Origin: Marinobacter sp. HL-58 | GTDB taxonomy: Bacteria > Pseudomonadota > Gammaproteobacteria > Pseudomonadales > Oleiphilaceae | Direction of reading: 5' to 3' | Length of the DNA: 64,000 nucleotides | Assembly: GCF_001314605.1 (NCBI RefSeq) | Contig: NZ_LIHP01000010.1 | Location: 124,001-188,000, forward strand | Position numbers and translations under genes: made by a program | Part shown: one piece after another, positions 28,687-36,857 of the stretch | How positions within the stretch are numbered: position 1 is the first letter of the stretch | Layout: every line of letters begins with the position of its first letter | Notes under the pieces: model-generated | Told to the model about the DNA's origin: nothing | What the model saw: the letters and a program-made list of their open reading frames with translations, nothing else | Databases searched by the model: none

Positions 28687-29697
28687 TTATTCGCGGTCAG
28701 ACGCTGTGCACTCGGAGGCTCCGGGATTGCTGGAGCAGCGGATTTTGCTCAACAGGCTCATCATCTTGGGGTGATAGACCTTGTCGGCACCGTCAGTGCC
28801 ATCCTTCAGCTGCAGACGGTTCTCACGGAACATCTCCTGGTAGCCCTCGATGTCATCCTCGGGAATCCGCACCCACTTTTCCTCGGGAATGGCTGATTCC
28901 TGGCGCTCAATCAGGTCCATGGCCTGGTCATACATGCCCCAGGCAACCTCTCGGGATTTCTGGGCGGTTTCCTCATCCAGCACACCTTCACGGGCGACGA
29001 CCTGGATAGTGAGCTGCGCCAGCGGGTAATCCACAATACCGCCGTCGTCACCGATACCCTTGTAGAGTTCCAGTGCCTCGTAGGCAAAGGCAGGCGCGTA
29101 GGCGGTGTCCACGGAGCCGTTGTTGAACTTGCCAGCAAAGTTGGTGATATCGGAGGGCACCACGGTCGCCTTTACATGGTTCACCATGTGGATTGCGTCT
29201 TTCTGGTAATCCAGTGTTGCCATGCGCTTGCCGGCAAGCTCGCCGGCGGTATCGATCTCGCGATCATCGACGAACAGATAGCCGGCGCCGGCAGGGACAA
29301 TACCCAGCACCTCATACTTGCCCTCTTTCATCAGCGAGGCGGCCTTGGGCTGGGCCAGGGTAGCCAGGACGGTCTTCAGGTCGTCATAGGTGGGAATAGC
29401 CCCCACCGCACTGATGCTGCCGGTAAACTGGTTGAACGGACGGGTGCGCAGGTCCGTTGCGGCAACGGCATCGCATTGGCCAGAATTGAAGTCACCCACG
29501 GCAACACCTTCATCCGTATAGGGGCGAAGCTTGAACTCGACTCCGTGAGACTTCATCTCCAACGCGTAGTCCTTGACCATGTTGTACATGTCGCCGTTGG
29601 CGCCGATAACGTCAAAGACACACATTTTTATGGGTTCGGCCGTCGCGAAGGGGGCAGCGGCTACCAGGGACAGGGCAACAAGGGATTTGCGGATCAT
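28687..29697 (-). CDS. Periplasmic solute-binding protein of the TRAP system
   Basis: 336 residues, signal peptide MIRKSLVALSLVAAAPFATA, mature start EPIKMCVFDVIGANGDMYN. It is not a classic DctP sequence but one of the putative solute-binding proteins that travel with extended TRAP permeases. Substrate unknown. Middle gene of lipoprotein - binding protein - permease, with 55 and 14 bp gaps. Confidence 0.82.
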   Translation of the reverse strand: MIRKSLVALSLVAAAPFATAEPIKMCVFDVIGANGDMYNMVKDYALEMKSHGVEFKLRPYTDEGVAVGDFNSGQCDAVAATDLRTRPFNQFTGSISAVGAIPTYDDLKTVLATLAQPKAASLMKEGKYEVLGIVPAGAGYLFVDDREIDTAGELAGKRMATLDYQKDAIHMVNHVKATVVPSDITNFAGKFNNGSVDTAYAPAFAYEALELYKGIGDDGGIVDYPLAQLTIQVVAREGVLDEETAQKSREVAWGMYDQAMDLIERQESAIPEEKWVRIPEDDIEGYQEMFRENRLQLKDGTDGADKVYHPKMMSLLSKIRCSSNPGASECTASDRE

Positions 29698-29752
29698 AAA
29701 TGACCTCCGGGTTCTTGTGTTTGTTGAATGTGTTCAGGCTTTTGGACGCCTG

Positions 29753-30808
29753 CTAGAGCAGGTCGTCCAGATCCATGGTTTCCGGCTCTTCGCCCTCGCG
29801 TTCAGGGCTCATCCGGCCAAAATGGGTTCGTGGAGTGCGATAGCCGTAATTGGCTGTCCAGTGCTTGTCCGAGGAAAACTGGATAACGTCGCGGGCCACC
29901 TCGTCCACGAGCTGGAACTCACTCCAGACAACAATGGTGTCTTCGGCCTCGGCAAAGCGCGCAACCACATCCTCAAGTACGTCCGGGCGCCCGAAGGTTT
30001 CTGCTGCCACAGCCTCAATCGCCATGGACGCACGGATGCCGGCGGCTACCCCCAGACGGGAGCTGTCCTCAAGCACTTCCCAGGGGTCCGGTGACAGGCT
30101 CGGGCGGGTATCCGGCAGCAACAGCCAGACCAGGCTGCGGATAGCGTTTGGCAGACCGCCCCACTTTTCGTTGTCCACGCATTCGGCCGCACGCTCGGTC
30201 CGTGGCGCAATGTTGCGGGGAACGCCGGCCATGGCGCCGGAGTTGGCGTCATTCACGATGGCCTGCATTCCCGTCAGCAGGCCCAGCAGGAAGGTGAGCT
30301 CCTCCTGCTCATCAAACAGGAAAGGACACTCGAACTCTTCAGCCGCCGGGTCGAAATCGTAAGCTGCCATGGCGCGCTGGTAGGCTACATACCGTCGCTT
30401 GGCAGTTTCTGCGTTCAGTCGCTTGGCTTTTTCGCGGGCATCCTTGGCCGCTGGAACATCGCCGGAAAAGTCCGCACGCAGGTAATCCAGTTCCGCTTCC
30501 CAGGCAAGGTACTCGGAGCAGTTGCCCGCCAGCAGCATCAACAGGGAACCCGTGCTTTCGGGTGCATCGGTGACTCTGGAGAAGGAGTACAGCAGTGGGT
30601 CCACGCCTTCACCCAGCGCGCAGGCCATTTCCGGATCGGACATCTGCATCACGTAGGGGGTCGCTTCCCCCTCCGAGTAGTTGGAGAGGACCATTCCGGT
30701 AGTCGAATAAATGGGATTGGCAGAACAGCCGGCAAGTAGCATCAAGGCCAGAATGGCAAGGCAGCTGTTTCGAAAGTGCCCGAAGGATTTCACCAGTGAG
30801 GAGTTCAT
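29753..30808 (-). CDS. TRAP-associated lipoprotein, TatT-like
   Basis: 351 residues with lipobox LLAGCSAN (Cys about 28). The body is helical and acidic with Ala/Glu-rich stretches and may form TPR-like repeats. The order of lipoprotein, binding protein and TRAP permease recalls the TatT component described in Treponema. The family match is weak; the functional link rests mainly on the operon. First gene of the three. Confidence 0.6.
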   Translation of the reverse strand: MNSSLVKSFGHFRNSCLAILALMLLAGCSANPIYSTTGMVLSNYSEGEATPYVMQMSDPEMACALGEGVDPLLYSFSRVTDAPESTGSLLMLLAGNCSEYLAWEAELDYLRADFSGDVPAAKDAREKAKRLNAETAKRRYVAYQRAMAAYDFDPAAEEFECPFLFDEQEELTFLLGLLTGMQAIVNDANSGAMAGVPRNIAPRTERAAECVDNEKWGGLPNAIRSLVWLLLPDTRPSLSPDPWEVLEDSSRLGVAAGIRASMAIEAVAAETFGRPDVLEDVVARFAEAEDTIVVWSEFQLVDEVARDVIQFSSDKHWTANYGYRTPRTHFGRMSPEREGEEPETMDLDDLL

Positions 30809-31109
30809 AGTTCGTCCTGTCTTACATTGTTTTTATAGGTCGGGGATGACAGGGCGTATTATCGCTGTCTGAATTGCAGATACCGTGACGGATAACCCGC
30901 AATCGCATCCCCGCTCGCATTTGACGACACCAAGAATGCTGCGAATCTTGTCAGACAAAAATGGCTGGAATGCCGGTCCGGTTATGCCGATCAGGCCAAT
31001 GGCCCGCAGAGACGGGAAGAAAAATAAAGGATCTTGATTTAAAACAATGACTTCCTGAATTCATTACAGTTGAGACATTTGTACAAGAAAATAATTTTCT
31101 GGCCCTGAC
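30809..31109. other. Gap of 301 bp without a gene
   Basis: Between the start of the TRAP lipoprotein gene and the end of atuR, both on the minus strand. It should hold the TRAP operon promoter. I see no ORF, repeat or clear terminator hairpin; it becomes AT-rich near 31020-31100. Confidence 0.5.
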
Positions 31110-31733
31110 TCAGGTTCCTGGCCCCTTCACCCCCATCATGGCGACCACCTGATCCGTCAGATCGTCCAGTGTCAGTCCACCATCCGGCCGGTACCAGGTT
31201 ACCGTCCAGCTCAGTGCGCCGGTCAGCATTCTGCGCACGACAAATGGGTCCGCGGCCAACACGCCATCCCTGTGCAGGGCACCCAACACATCCAGCCACA
31301 GTTGCTCATAGATATCCCTGAGCTCAAGCACGTAGGCCCGGGATTCCTCCGACAGGCTGCGCCACTCGAACACCAGTACTGCCATGGCCTCGCCGGTCTG
31401 GCCGTTGATGGATTCCAGCTCGGCACGGATCAGTGCCCGTAACTTCTCCCGGCTGGAATCAGCTGACTCCACCGCAGCCTGCATCAGCGCCGTGTTCAGA
31501 CGGATGGTCTCCACCATAACGGCCTTGAGGATCTCTTCCTTGGTACGGAAGTGATGGAACAGGCTGCCGGACTGGATACCCACCGCCGCCGCCAGATCCC
31601 TGACCGTGGTGCGCTCATAACCCTTGTCGCGGAATAGCCTCGCCGCCTCACGAAGCAGTCGGCCACGGGCACCGGAGGGATCGGAAACCAGGTTGTCAGC
31701 AACCAGTGAGCGCAGGATAGAGTCTTGATTCAC
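31110..31733 (-). CDS. atuR: TetR-family repressor of the atu genes
   Basis: 207 residues. The N-terminal helix-turn-helix spans about 22-68 (LLREAARLFRDKGYERTTVRDLAAAVG, then SGSLFHHFRTKEEIL), followed by a ligand-binding domain ending in a C-terminal helix pair. It is divergent from atuA across 161 bp, as atuR is in P. aeruginosa, where AtuR represses the cluster until a terpene-derived inducer is present. A palindrome inside the shared promoter (31795-31812) is the probable operator. Confidence 0.85.
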   Translation of the reverse strand: MNQDSILRSLVADNLVSDPSGARGRLLREAARLFRDKGYERTTVRDLAAAVGIQSGSLFHHFRTKEEILKAVMVETIRLNTALMQAAVESADSSREKLRALIRAELESINGQTGEAMAVLVFEWRSLSEESRAYVLELRDIYEQLWLDVLGALHRDGVLAADPFVVRRMLTGALSWTVTWYRPDGGLTLDDLTDQVVAMMGVKGPGT

Positions 31734-31766
31734 AGTATTTTCCAGCCAGGGAACAGAAGAACGTTA

Positions 31767-31817
31767 ATTCTATCCTGATTTTGCCTGTTTACAAACCAAG
31801 CGCTTGCTTGGTATTGT
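31767..31817. promoter_or_regulatory. Overlapping atuR/atuA promoters with palindromic operator
   Basis: Operator: ACCAAGC-GCTT-GCTTGGT, 31795-31812, a perfect 7+7 inverted repeat. Plus strand: -35 TTTACA (31788-31793), 18 bp spacer, -10 TATTGT (31812-31817), so the palindrome fills the atuA spacer. Minus strand: -35 TTGTAA (31794-31789), 16 bp spacer, -10 TAGAAT (31772-31767) for atuR. A repressor bound here would block both genes, giving autoregulation. Confidence 0.65.
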
Positions 31818-31894
31818 CTTTTGCAATGCTGACAGATTCCGCAAACAGCCCTGCTGTGGCGGCTACCGCGGCCTCTTTATGACAAGGTGAAGAC

Positions 31895-33703
31895 ATGCCA
31901 GATTCCGATATCTCCAGGCCAGACACCATCCGCATCGGCTGCTCCGCCGCCTTCTGGGGCGACACCGAAACCGCCGCGGCGCAGCTGGTTCACAAGGGCA
32001 ATATCGATTACCTGGTGGCGGACTATCTTGCGGAAATCACCATGTCCATCATGGCCGGCCAGAAAATGAAGGACCCCGGCCAGGGCTACGCCCGGGATTT
32101 TGTGCAAACCGTGATGGGGCCTCTGCTGAGTGAGATAAAAAACAAAGGCATCCGGGTGCTGGCCAACGCCGGTGGGGTGAATCCGGTGGCCTGCCGTGAT
32201 GCCCTGCAGGCACTGTGCGACAAAGCGGGCGTGGAGATGAAGATCGCCCTGGTACTGGGTGATGATTTATTGCCCAGGAAGAAGCAGCTGGCAGAAAGCG
32301 GCATCACCGAGATGACCACCGGCCAGCCCATGCCGCCGATGATGGTGAGCCTGAACGCCTACCTCGGTGCTCCGGGTTTGGTGACCGCACTGGAACAGGG
32401 TGCGGATATTGTGATCACCGGGCGGGTTGCCGACAGCGCCCTGGTGCTGGCGCCACTGGTGCATGAGTTCGGATGGAACTGGAGCGATTACGACAAGCTG
32501 GCCCAGGGCAGCCTGGCCGGCCACCTGCTTGAATGTGGCGCCCAGTCCACCGGCGGGAACTTCACCGACTGGGAAGAGGTTGCCGACGGCTATGCTGATA
32601 TGGGCTTTCCCATTGCGGAGGTTTCCCGAAACGGCGAGTTCATTATGACCAAGCCGGAGGGTACCGGTGGCAAGGTGTCCCGGGGTACGGTGGCGGAACA
32701 GTTGGTGTACGAAATTGGCGACCCCAGGGCTTATCTACTGCCGGATGTAACCTGTGATTTTACCAACGTCACCCTCGAGGAGGTGGGCGCTGACCAGGTG
32801 CGTGTGAATGGAGCAAGGGGCCTGCCACCCACAGACAGCTACAAGGTGTCCGGCACCTGGCCGGATGGTTTCAAGTGCACAGTCACGTTTCTGTTGGCCG
32901 GGATGGATGCCATGGCCAAGGCACAGCGGGTGGCCGAGGCCATTCTGGCAAAAACCTCACGGATGTTCAGCGAGCGGGGCCTTGGGACCTACACCGAGAC
33001 CAGCATTGAGTTGCTGGGCACCGAGGCCACTTATGGTGACCATGGCCGCATGGGAGACTGCCGGGAGGTGGTGGTGAAGATCAGCACCGCCCATCCGAAG
33101 AAAGAGGCACTGGTGCTGTTTTCCCGGGAGATCGCCCAGGCGGCGACGGGAATGGCGCCGGGGATTACCGGTATCGTGGGTGGCCGTCCGACAGTCTGGC
33201 CGAAGATTCGTTTGTATTCCTGCCTGGTTCCCAAGACGGAAGTTGCCGTTGCGGTGGATCTTGGTGGCAACAGGCAGGCGGTGGATGTGGCAACGGATGG
33301 CGGGTTCGAGCCGGGTCAGCTTGCCAGGCAGCCTGTCAGCGGTGCGGAACCGGCGACGGATACCACTGTGCCGCTGATCCGGCTGGCGTGGGCGCGCAGT
33401 GGTGACAAGGGGGATCACACCAATATCGGGGTGATTGCCCGCAAGCCGGAATTTGTGCCGTTTATTGAGGCGGCGTTGACGGAGCTTGCAGTGGCTGAGT
33501 GGATGGCTCACACGCTGGATCCGGAGCATGGTCGGGTTACCCGTTGGGCGTTGCCCGGGTTCCATGCCTTTAATTTTCTGCTGGAGCACAGTCTTGGTGG
33601 GGGCGGCGTGGCCAGCTTGCGCATTGACCCTCAGGGCAAGGCGTTTGCCCAGCAGTTGCTGGAGTTTCCTGTGCCTATCAAGGCTGAGTTGCTTGACGCT
33701 TGA
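31895..33703 (+). CDS. atuA: Acyclic terpene utilisation protein AtuA
   Basis: 602 residues. N-terminal DUF1446-type domain about 10-455 ([45 protein letters not shown]) and the C-terminal AtuA-like domain ([27 protein letters not shown]). Needed for citronellol/geraniol degradation in P. aeruginosa, but the reaction is unsettled. First gene of the operon, divergent from atuR, and followed by palindromic element 1 before atuB. Confidence 0.93.
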   Translation: MPDSDISRPDTIRIGCSAAFWGDTETAAAQLVHKGNIDYLVADYLAEITMSIMAGQKMKDPGQGYARDFVQTVMGPLLSEIKNKGIRVLANAGGVNPVACRDALQALCDKAGVEMKIALVLGDDLLPRKKQLAESGITEMTTGQPMPPMMVSLNAYLGAPGLVTALEQGADIVITGRVADSALVLAPLVHEFGWNWSDYDKLAQGSLAGHLLECGAQSTGGNFTDWEEVADGYADMGFPIAEVSRNGEFIMTKPEGTGGKVSRGTVAEQLVYEIGDPRAYLLPDVTCDFTNVTLEEVGADQVRVNGARGLPPTDSYKVSGTWPDGFKCTVTFLLAGMDAMAKAQRVAEAILAKTSRMFSERGLGTYTETSIELLGTEATYGDHGRMGDCREVVVKISTAHPKKEALVLFSREIAQAATGMAPGITGIVGGRPTVWPKIRLYSCLVPKTEVAVAVDLGGNRQAVDVATDGGFEPGQLARQPVSGAEPATDTTVPLIRLAWARSGDKGDHTNIGVIARKPEFVPFIEAALTELAVAEWMAHTLDPEHGRVTRWALPGFHAFNFLLEHSLGGGGVASLRIDPQGKAFAQQLLEFPVPIKAELLDA

Positions 33704-33726
33704 TACCTACAAATTTGGTGCATGCA

Positions 33727-33830
33727 CTCCACCGGGGAGGCTGTTCCGGGACACGCTGTGAATACGTCCATGTACGCTCGACAAAAACATCCATGTTTTT
33801 GACGGTCCCGGAACAGCCTCCCCGGTGGAG
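33727..33830 (+). repeat. Palindromic atu-gap element 1 (forward)
   Basis: Outer arms 33727-33751 and 33806-33830 are perfect 25 bp inverted repeats. The 54 nt head (33752-33805) begins CACGCTGTGAATACGTCC, contains a TACGTCCATGTA hairpin and a CAAAAACAT/ATGTTTTTG hairpin, and ends GACGG. Sits in the atuA-atuB gap, 30 bp before the atuB start. Confidence 0.9.
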
Positions 33831-33859
33831 CGCCCTGAACTTTATTGAGGACTTCTGAG

Positions 33860-34726
33860 ATGAGTTATCGATCGGTTTTTCACCCTGACCTTTTTAAGGG
33901 CCAGGTATTTATTGTGACCGGGGGTGGTTCCGGGATTGGGCGTTGTACTGCCCATGAGCTGGCTTCCCTTGGGGCCCGGGTTGCGCTTGTTGGGCGCAAG
34001 GCTGAGAAGGTTGAGGCGGTTAAAGCTGAGATTATTGAAGACGGGGGAATCGCGTCGGCTCATGTGTGCGACATTCGTGAGGAAGAACCGGTGAAAGCCA
34101 CGGTCAAGGCCATTATTGAGGAACATGGTGGCCTCAATGGGCTGGTCAATAACGCCGGGGGGCAGTTTCAGGCTCCGTTGGCGAGTATTAACCAGAAAGG
34201 TTGGGAGACGGTGGTTCGTACCAATCTGACCGGTGGGTTTCTGATGGCGCGGGAGGCTTATACCCAGGCGCTGTCGAAGACCGGTGGGGCGATTGTGAAT
34301 ATTGTGGCGGATATGTGGGGCGGCATGCCCGGCATGGGGCATTCCGGCGCGGCGCGGGCGGGTATGGTGAATTTTACCCAGACGGCTGCGGTGGAATGGG
34401 GCTGTTCCGGGGTGCGGGTGAATGCGGTGGCGCCGGGGTGGATTGCGTCCAGTGGTATGGATAACTACCCCGAGCATATGAAGCAGTGGATTCGCAGCCT
34501 GGGCGATAACGTGCCTATCAAGCGGATGGGGACGGAATCGGAGGTCAGTGGGGCGATCTGTTTCCTGCTGAGCCCGGCGGCGGCGTTTATCAGTGGGGAT
34601 TGCCTGCGGATTGACGGCGCGGCGTCCCAGGGTGGCCGGGTGTGGCCGTTTGCGAAGGCGAAGAACAATGAACCTTTCAACGGCTTCCATCGGGCGGTGA
34701 CGCCCAGGGTGTTGAGCGACGACTGA
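33860..34726 (+). CDS. atuB: Short-chain dehydrogenase AtuB
   Basis: 288 residues, Rossmann SDR. FIVTGGGSGIGRC (about 16-28) binds the cofactor, NNAGG is the family motif, and the active-site region has GAARAGMVNF rather than the usual YxxxK, so the catalytic Tyr is not obvious. In P. aeruginosa AtuB is thought to oxidise citronellol-pathway alcohols, though it also resembles 2,4-dienoyl-CoA reductases. ATG 33860 has GAGG nine bases upstream. 10 bp before atuC. Codon use is richer in G- and T-ending codons than in atuC. Confidence 0.87.
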   Translation: MSYRSVFHPDLFKGQVFIVTGGGSGIGRCTAHELASLGARVALVGRKAEKVEAVKAEIIEDGGIASAHVCDIREEEPVKATVKAIIEEHGGLNGLVNNAGGQFQAPLASINQKGWETVVRTNLTGGFLMAREAYTQALSKTGGAIVNIVADMWGGMPGMGHSGAARAGMVNFTQTAAVEWGCSGVRVNAVAPGWIASSGMDNYPEHMKQWIRSLGDNVPIKRMGTESEVSGAICFLLSPAAAFISGDCLRIDGAASQGGRVWPFAKAKNNEPFNGFHRAVTPRVLSDD

Positions 34727-34736
34727 GGAGAGCCCG

Positions 34737-36353
34737 ATGCAGGTACTGGAATCCACGGTTAACCCCCAGTCCGATGACTTTCGCGCCAACGCGGAGGTGA
34801 TGGAGGCCCATATTGCCACCTTCCGGGAGGTGGAGCAGAAGGTGCTGGACCTGGCGGAGGCGGCGCGGGAGAAGTTCACCAGGCGCGGCAAGCTGCTGCC
34901 CCGGGATCGTATCAACCGTTTGCTGGATCGCGGCACGCCGTTTCTGGAGCTGTGCTCCCTGGCCGGCTACAAGATGCACGATGACAAGGACGGCAGCATG
35001 GCCGGCGGTGCCATTATTGCCGGCATTGGCACGGTCAGTGGCGTGCGCTGCCTGGTGGTGGCCAGTAACAGTGCCATCAAGGGCGGCACCATCACGCCGG
35101 CGGGGCTTGACAAGACCCTGCGACTGCAGCAGATCGCCATGGAGAACAAGCTGCCGGTGGTGTCGCTGTCTGAAAGCGGCGGCGCGAACCTGAACTACGC
35201 CACGGATATTTTTGTACTCGGCGCCCGGGGCTTTGCCAACCAGGCCCGCATGTCCGCTGCGGGCATTCCCCAGGTAACGGTGGTCCACGGCAACGCCACG
35301 GCGGGCGGTGCCTATCAGCCGGGGCTGTCGGATTACGTGATCGTGGTGCGGGAACAGGCCAAGATGTTCCTGGCCGGCCCGCCCCTGCTGAAAGCCGCCA
35401 CCGGCGAAGTGGCCACCGACGAGGAACTCGGCGGCGCCCAGATGCACGCGGAAGTGGCCGGAACGGCGGAGTACCTGGCGGAAGACGACGCCGACGGCAT
35501 CCGCCACGCCCGTAATGTGCTCGAGGCCCTGCCCTGGAACGAACAGCTGCCCCCCGCGCGGGAGCCGGAGTGGGAAGAGCCCCTCTACCCCGCCGAGGAA
35601 CTGCTCGGGGTGATCCCCAGCGACGCCAAAAAGCCCTACGACGTCCGCGAGATCCTGGCCCGCATCGCCGACGGCTCGAAGTTCATGGACTTCAAGAACG
35701 GCTACGACGACCAGACGGTGTGCGGCACCATCCGCATCGAGGGTCATTCGGTGGGCATCATCGGCAACAACGGCCCCATCACCCCGGCCGGCGCCACCAA
35801 GGCCGCCCAGTTCATCCAGCTCTGCGACCAGGCCGGCACGCCTTTGCTGTTCCTGCACAACACCACCGGTTTCATGGTGGGCACCCATTCGGAGCAGAAC
35901 GGCATCATCAAACACGGGTCAAAGATGATTCAGGCGGTGGCGAATTGTCGGGTGCCGAAGGTCGCAATTGTCATCGGTGGTTCCTATGGTGCAGGTAACT
36001 ATGCCATGTGTGGCCGCGGTCTGGATCCGAGATTCATCTTCGCCTGGCCCAACAGCCGCACCGCGGTCATGGGTCCTGCGCAGGCGGGCAAGGTGATGCG
36101 CATTGTGGCCGAAGACAAACAGCGCCGGGGCGGTATGGAGCCGGATCCGAAGACCCTGGATTTCCTGGAACAGGCCACGGCGAAGAAACTGGAAGACGGC
36201 TCCACTGCCCTGTTTGGCACGGCCCGCCTGTGGGACGACGGGCTGATCGACCCGCGCGATACCCGGCGGGTTCTGGCTTTGGTGCTTTCGGTTTGCCGCG
36301 AGGCTGAGGTTCGGCAGTTGCGGCCTAATTCTTTTGGTGTGGCCCGTTTGTAG
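34737..36353 (+). CDS. atuC: Geranyl-CoA carboxylase beta subunit (carboxyltransferase)
   Basis: 538 residues, the usual size for the carboxyltransferase of the methylcrotonyl/geranyl-CoA carboxylases. Two crotonase-like halves: the N-half holds GGAIIAGIGTVSG, GTITPAGLDKT-type binding loops and GGANLNYATDIFVLGARG. The C-half has NNGPITPAGATKAAQFIQLCD and IGGSYGAGNYAMCGRGLDPR. Works with the biotinylated AtuF to carboxylate cis-geranyl-CoA. Preceded by atuB with 10 bp; followed by a 504 bp repeat-filled gap. Confidence 0.93.
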   Translation: MQVLESTVNPQSDDFRANAEVMEAHIATFREVEQKVLDLAEAAREKFTRRGKLLPRDRINRLLDRGTPFLELCSLAGYKMHDDKDGSMAGGAIIAGIGTVSGVRCLVVASNSAIKGGTITPAGLDKTLRLQQIAMENKLPVVSLSESGGANLNYATDIFVLGARGFANQARMSAAGIPQVTVVHGNATAGGAYQPGLSDYVIVVREQAKMFLAGPPLLKAATGEVATDEELGGAQMHAEVAGTAEYLAEDDADGIRHARNVLEALPWNEQLPPAREPEWEEPLYPAEELLGVIPSDAKKPYDVREILARIADGSKFMDFKNGYDDQTVCGTIRIEGHSVGIIGNNGPITPAGATKAAQFIQLCDQAGTPLLFLHNTTGFMVGTHSEQNGIIKHGSKMIQAVANCRVPKVAIVIGGSYGAGNYAMCGRGLDPRFIFAWPNSRTAVMGPAQAGKVMRIVAEDKQRRGGMEPDPKTLDFLEQATAKKLEDGSTALFGTARLWDDGLIDPRDTRRVLALVLSVCREAEVRQLRPNSFGVARL

Positions 36354-36376
36354 GCGGTCTTTGTGATGGTGTTTGG

Positions 36377-36480
36377 CCCCGGAGCGAAAGACCTCCCAAA
36401 AAACGCCCGTGAATACGTCCCTGTAGGGCTCGGTCGCGCCATCCCTGGCGCTCCACGTTTTTGGGAAGCCCTCCGCCCCG
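36377..36480 (+). repeat. Palindromic atu-gap element 2 (forward, degenerate)
   Basis: Arms 36377-36404 and 36456-36480 pair well only in the inner ten or so bases (CCCAAAAA with TTTTTGGG). The head reads CCCGTGAATACGTCCCTGTA then GGCTCGG and a GCGCCATCCCTGGCGC hairpin, a variant of the same head with the A-tract hairpin replaced. Begins 23 bp after the atuC stop. Confidence 0.75.
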
Positions 36481-36490
36481 GTTCTGGTGG

Positions 36491-36540
36491 ACCACCAGTT
36501 ACCGCTTTTGGCGAGCATGCTTATCCGGGTAACTGGTGGT
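36491..36540. repeat. 13 bp inverted repeat with 24-base loop
   Basis: ACCACCAGTTACC (36491-36503) and GGTAACTGGTGGT (36528-36540) are perfectly complementary. The loop is not like the heads of the larger elements. It lies directly after element 2; it could terminate the upstream transcript but has no T-tract. Confidence 0.7.
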
Positions 36541-36556
36541 GATGACGCTGGATTGG

Positions 36557-36591
36557 TTTGTCGGATTACGCCTGCGGCTAATCCGACCTAC
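36557..36591 (-). repeat. Short palindromic repeat R, copy 1
   Basis: TTTGTCGGATTACG ... CTAATCCGACCTAC, a 33-35 bp imperfect palindrome. Orientation is opposite to copy 2, 21 bp away. The centre differs (CCTGCGG) from the other copies (CTTCGC). Confidence 0.85.
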
Positions 36592-36612
36592 AGGAGTCGC
36601 GGGCCCGGAAAC

Positions 36613-36646
36613 GTAGGTCGGATTAGCGAAGCGTAATCCGACAAAT
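36613..36646 (+). repeat. Short palindromic repeat R, copy 2
   Basis: GTAGGTCGGATTAGCGAAGC then GTAATCCGACAAA. Inverted relative to copy 1, so the two could pair over their whole length. Sequences of this type are, as I recall, widespread in gammaproteobacterial intergenic DNA. Confidence 0.85.
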
Positions 36647-36680
36647 AAAGAACAGGAAGCAACGGACTTACAGACAACAG

Positions 36681-36787
36681 CACCTGTGGGGTACCTGCTT
36701 CAGAAACTGTGGAGGGCCAGGGATGGCCCGACCGAGCCTACACGGACGTACTTGCGGCGTGTTTCTGAAGCAGGTACCCCACAGGTG
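36681..36787 (-). repeat. Palindromic atu-gap element 3 (reverse)
   Basis: Arms 36681-36707 and 36761-36787 are perfect 27 bp inverted repeats. The head, read on the minus strand, is a variant of element 2: TACGTCCGTGTAGGCTCGG and a GGGCCATCCCTGGCCC hairpin. Ends 70 bp before the atuD start. Confidence 0.9.
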
Positions 36788-36857
36788 CAGCCCAAGCTAG
36801 AGAACGTGCATCTGAATCAACAGGCACGGACTTCATATAAGTCAGGAGAACAAGAAC

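Noticed and set aside
33842..34936. 364-codon minus-strand ORF opposite atuB/atuC
   Set aside because: Arg/Pro/His-rich shadow crossing two real genes.
34677..35915. 412-codon minus-strand ORF opposite atuC
   Set aside because: Shadow of a GC-rich coding sequence; the plus-strand protein is a clear carboxyltransferase and the minus product has no recognisable motif.
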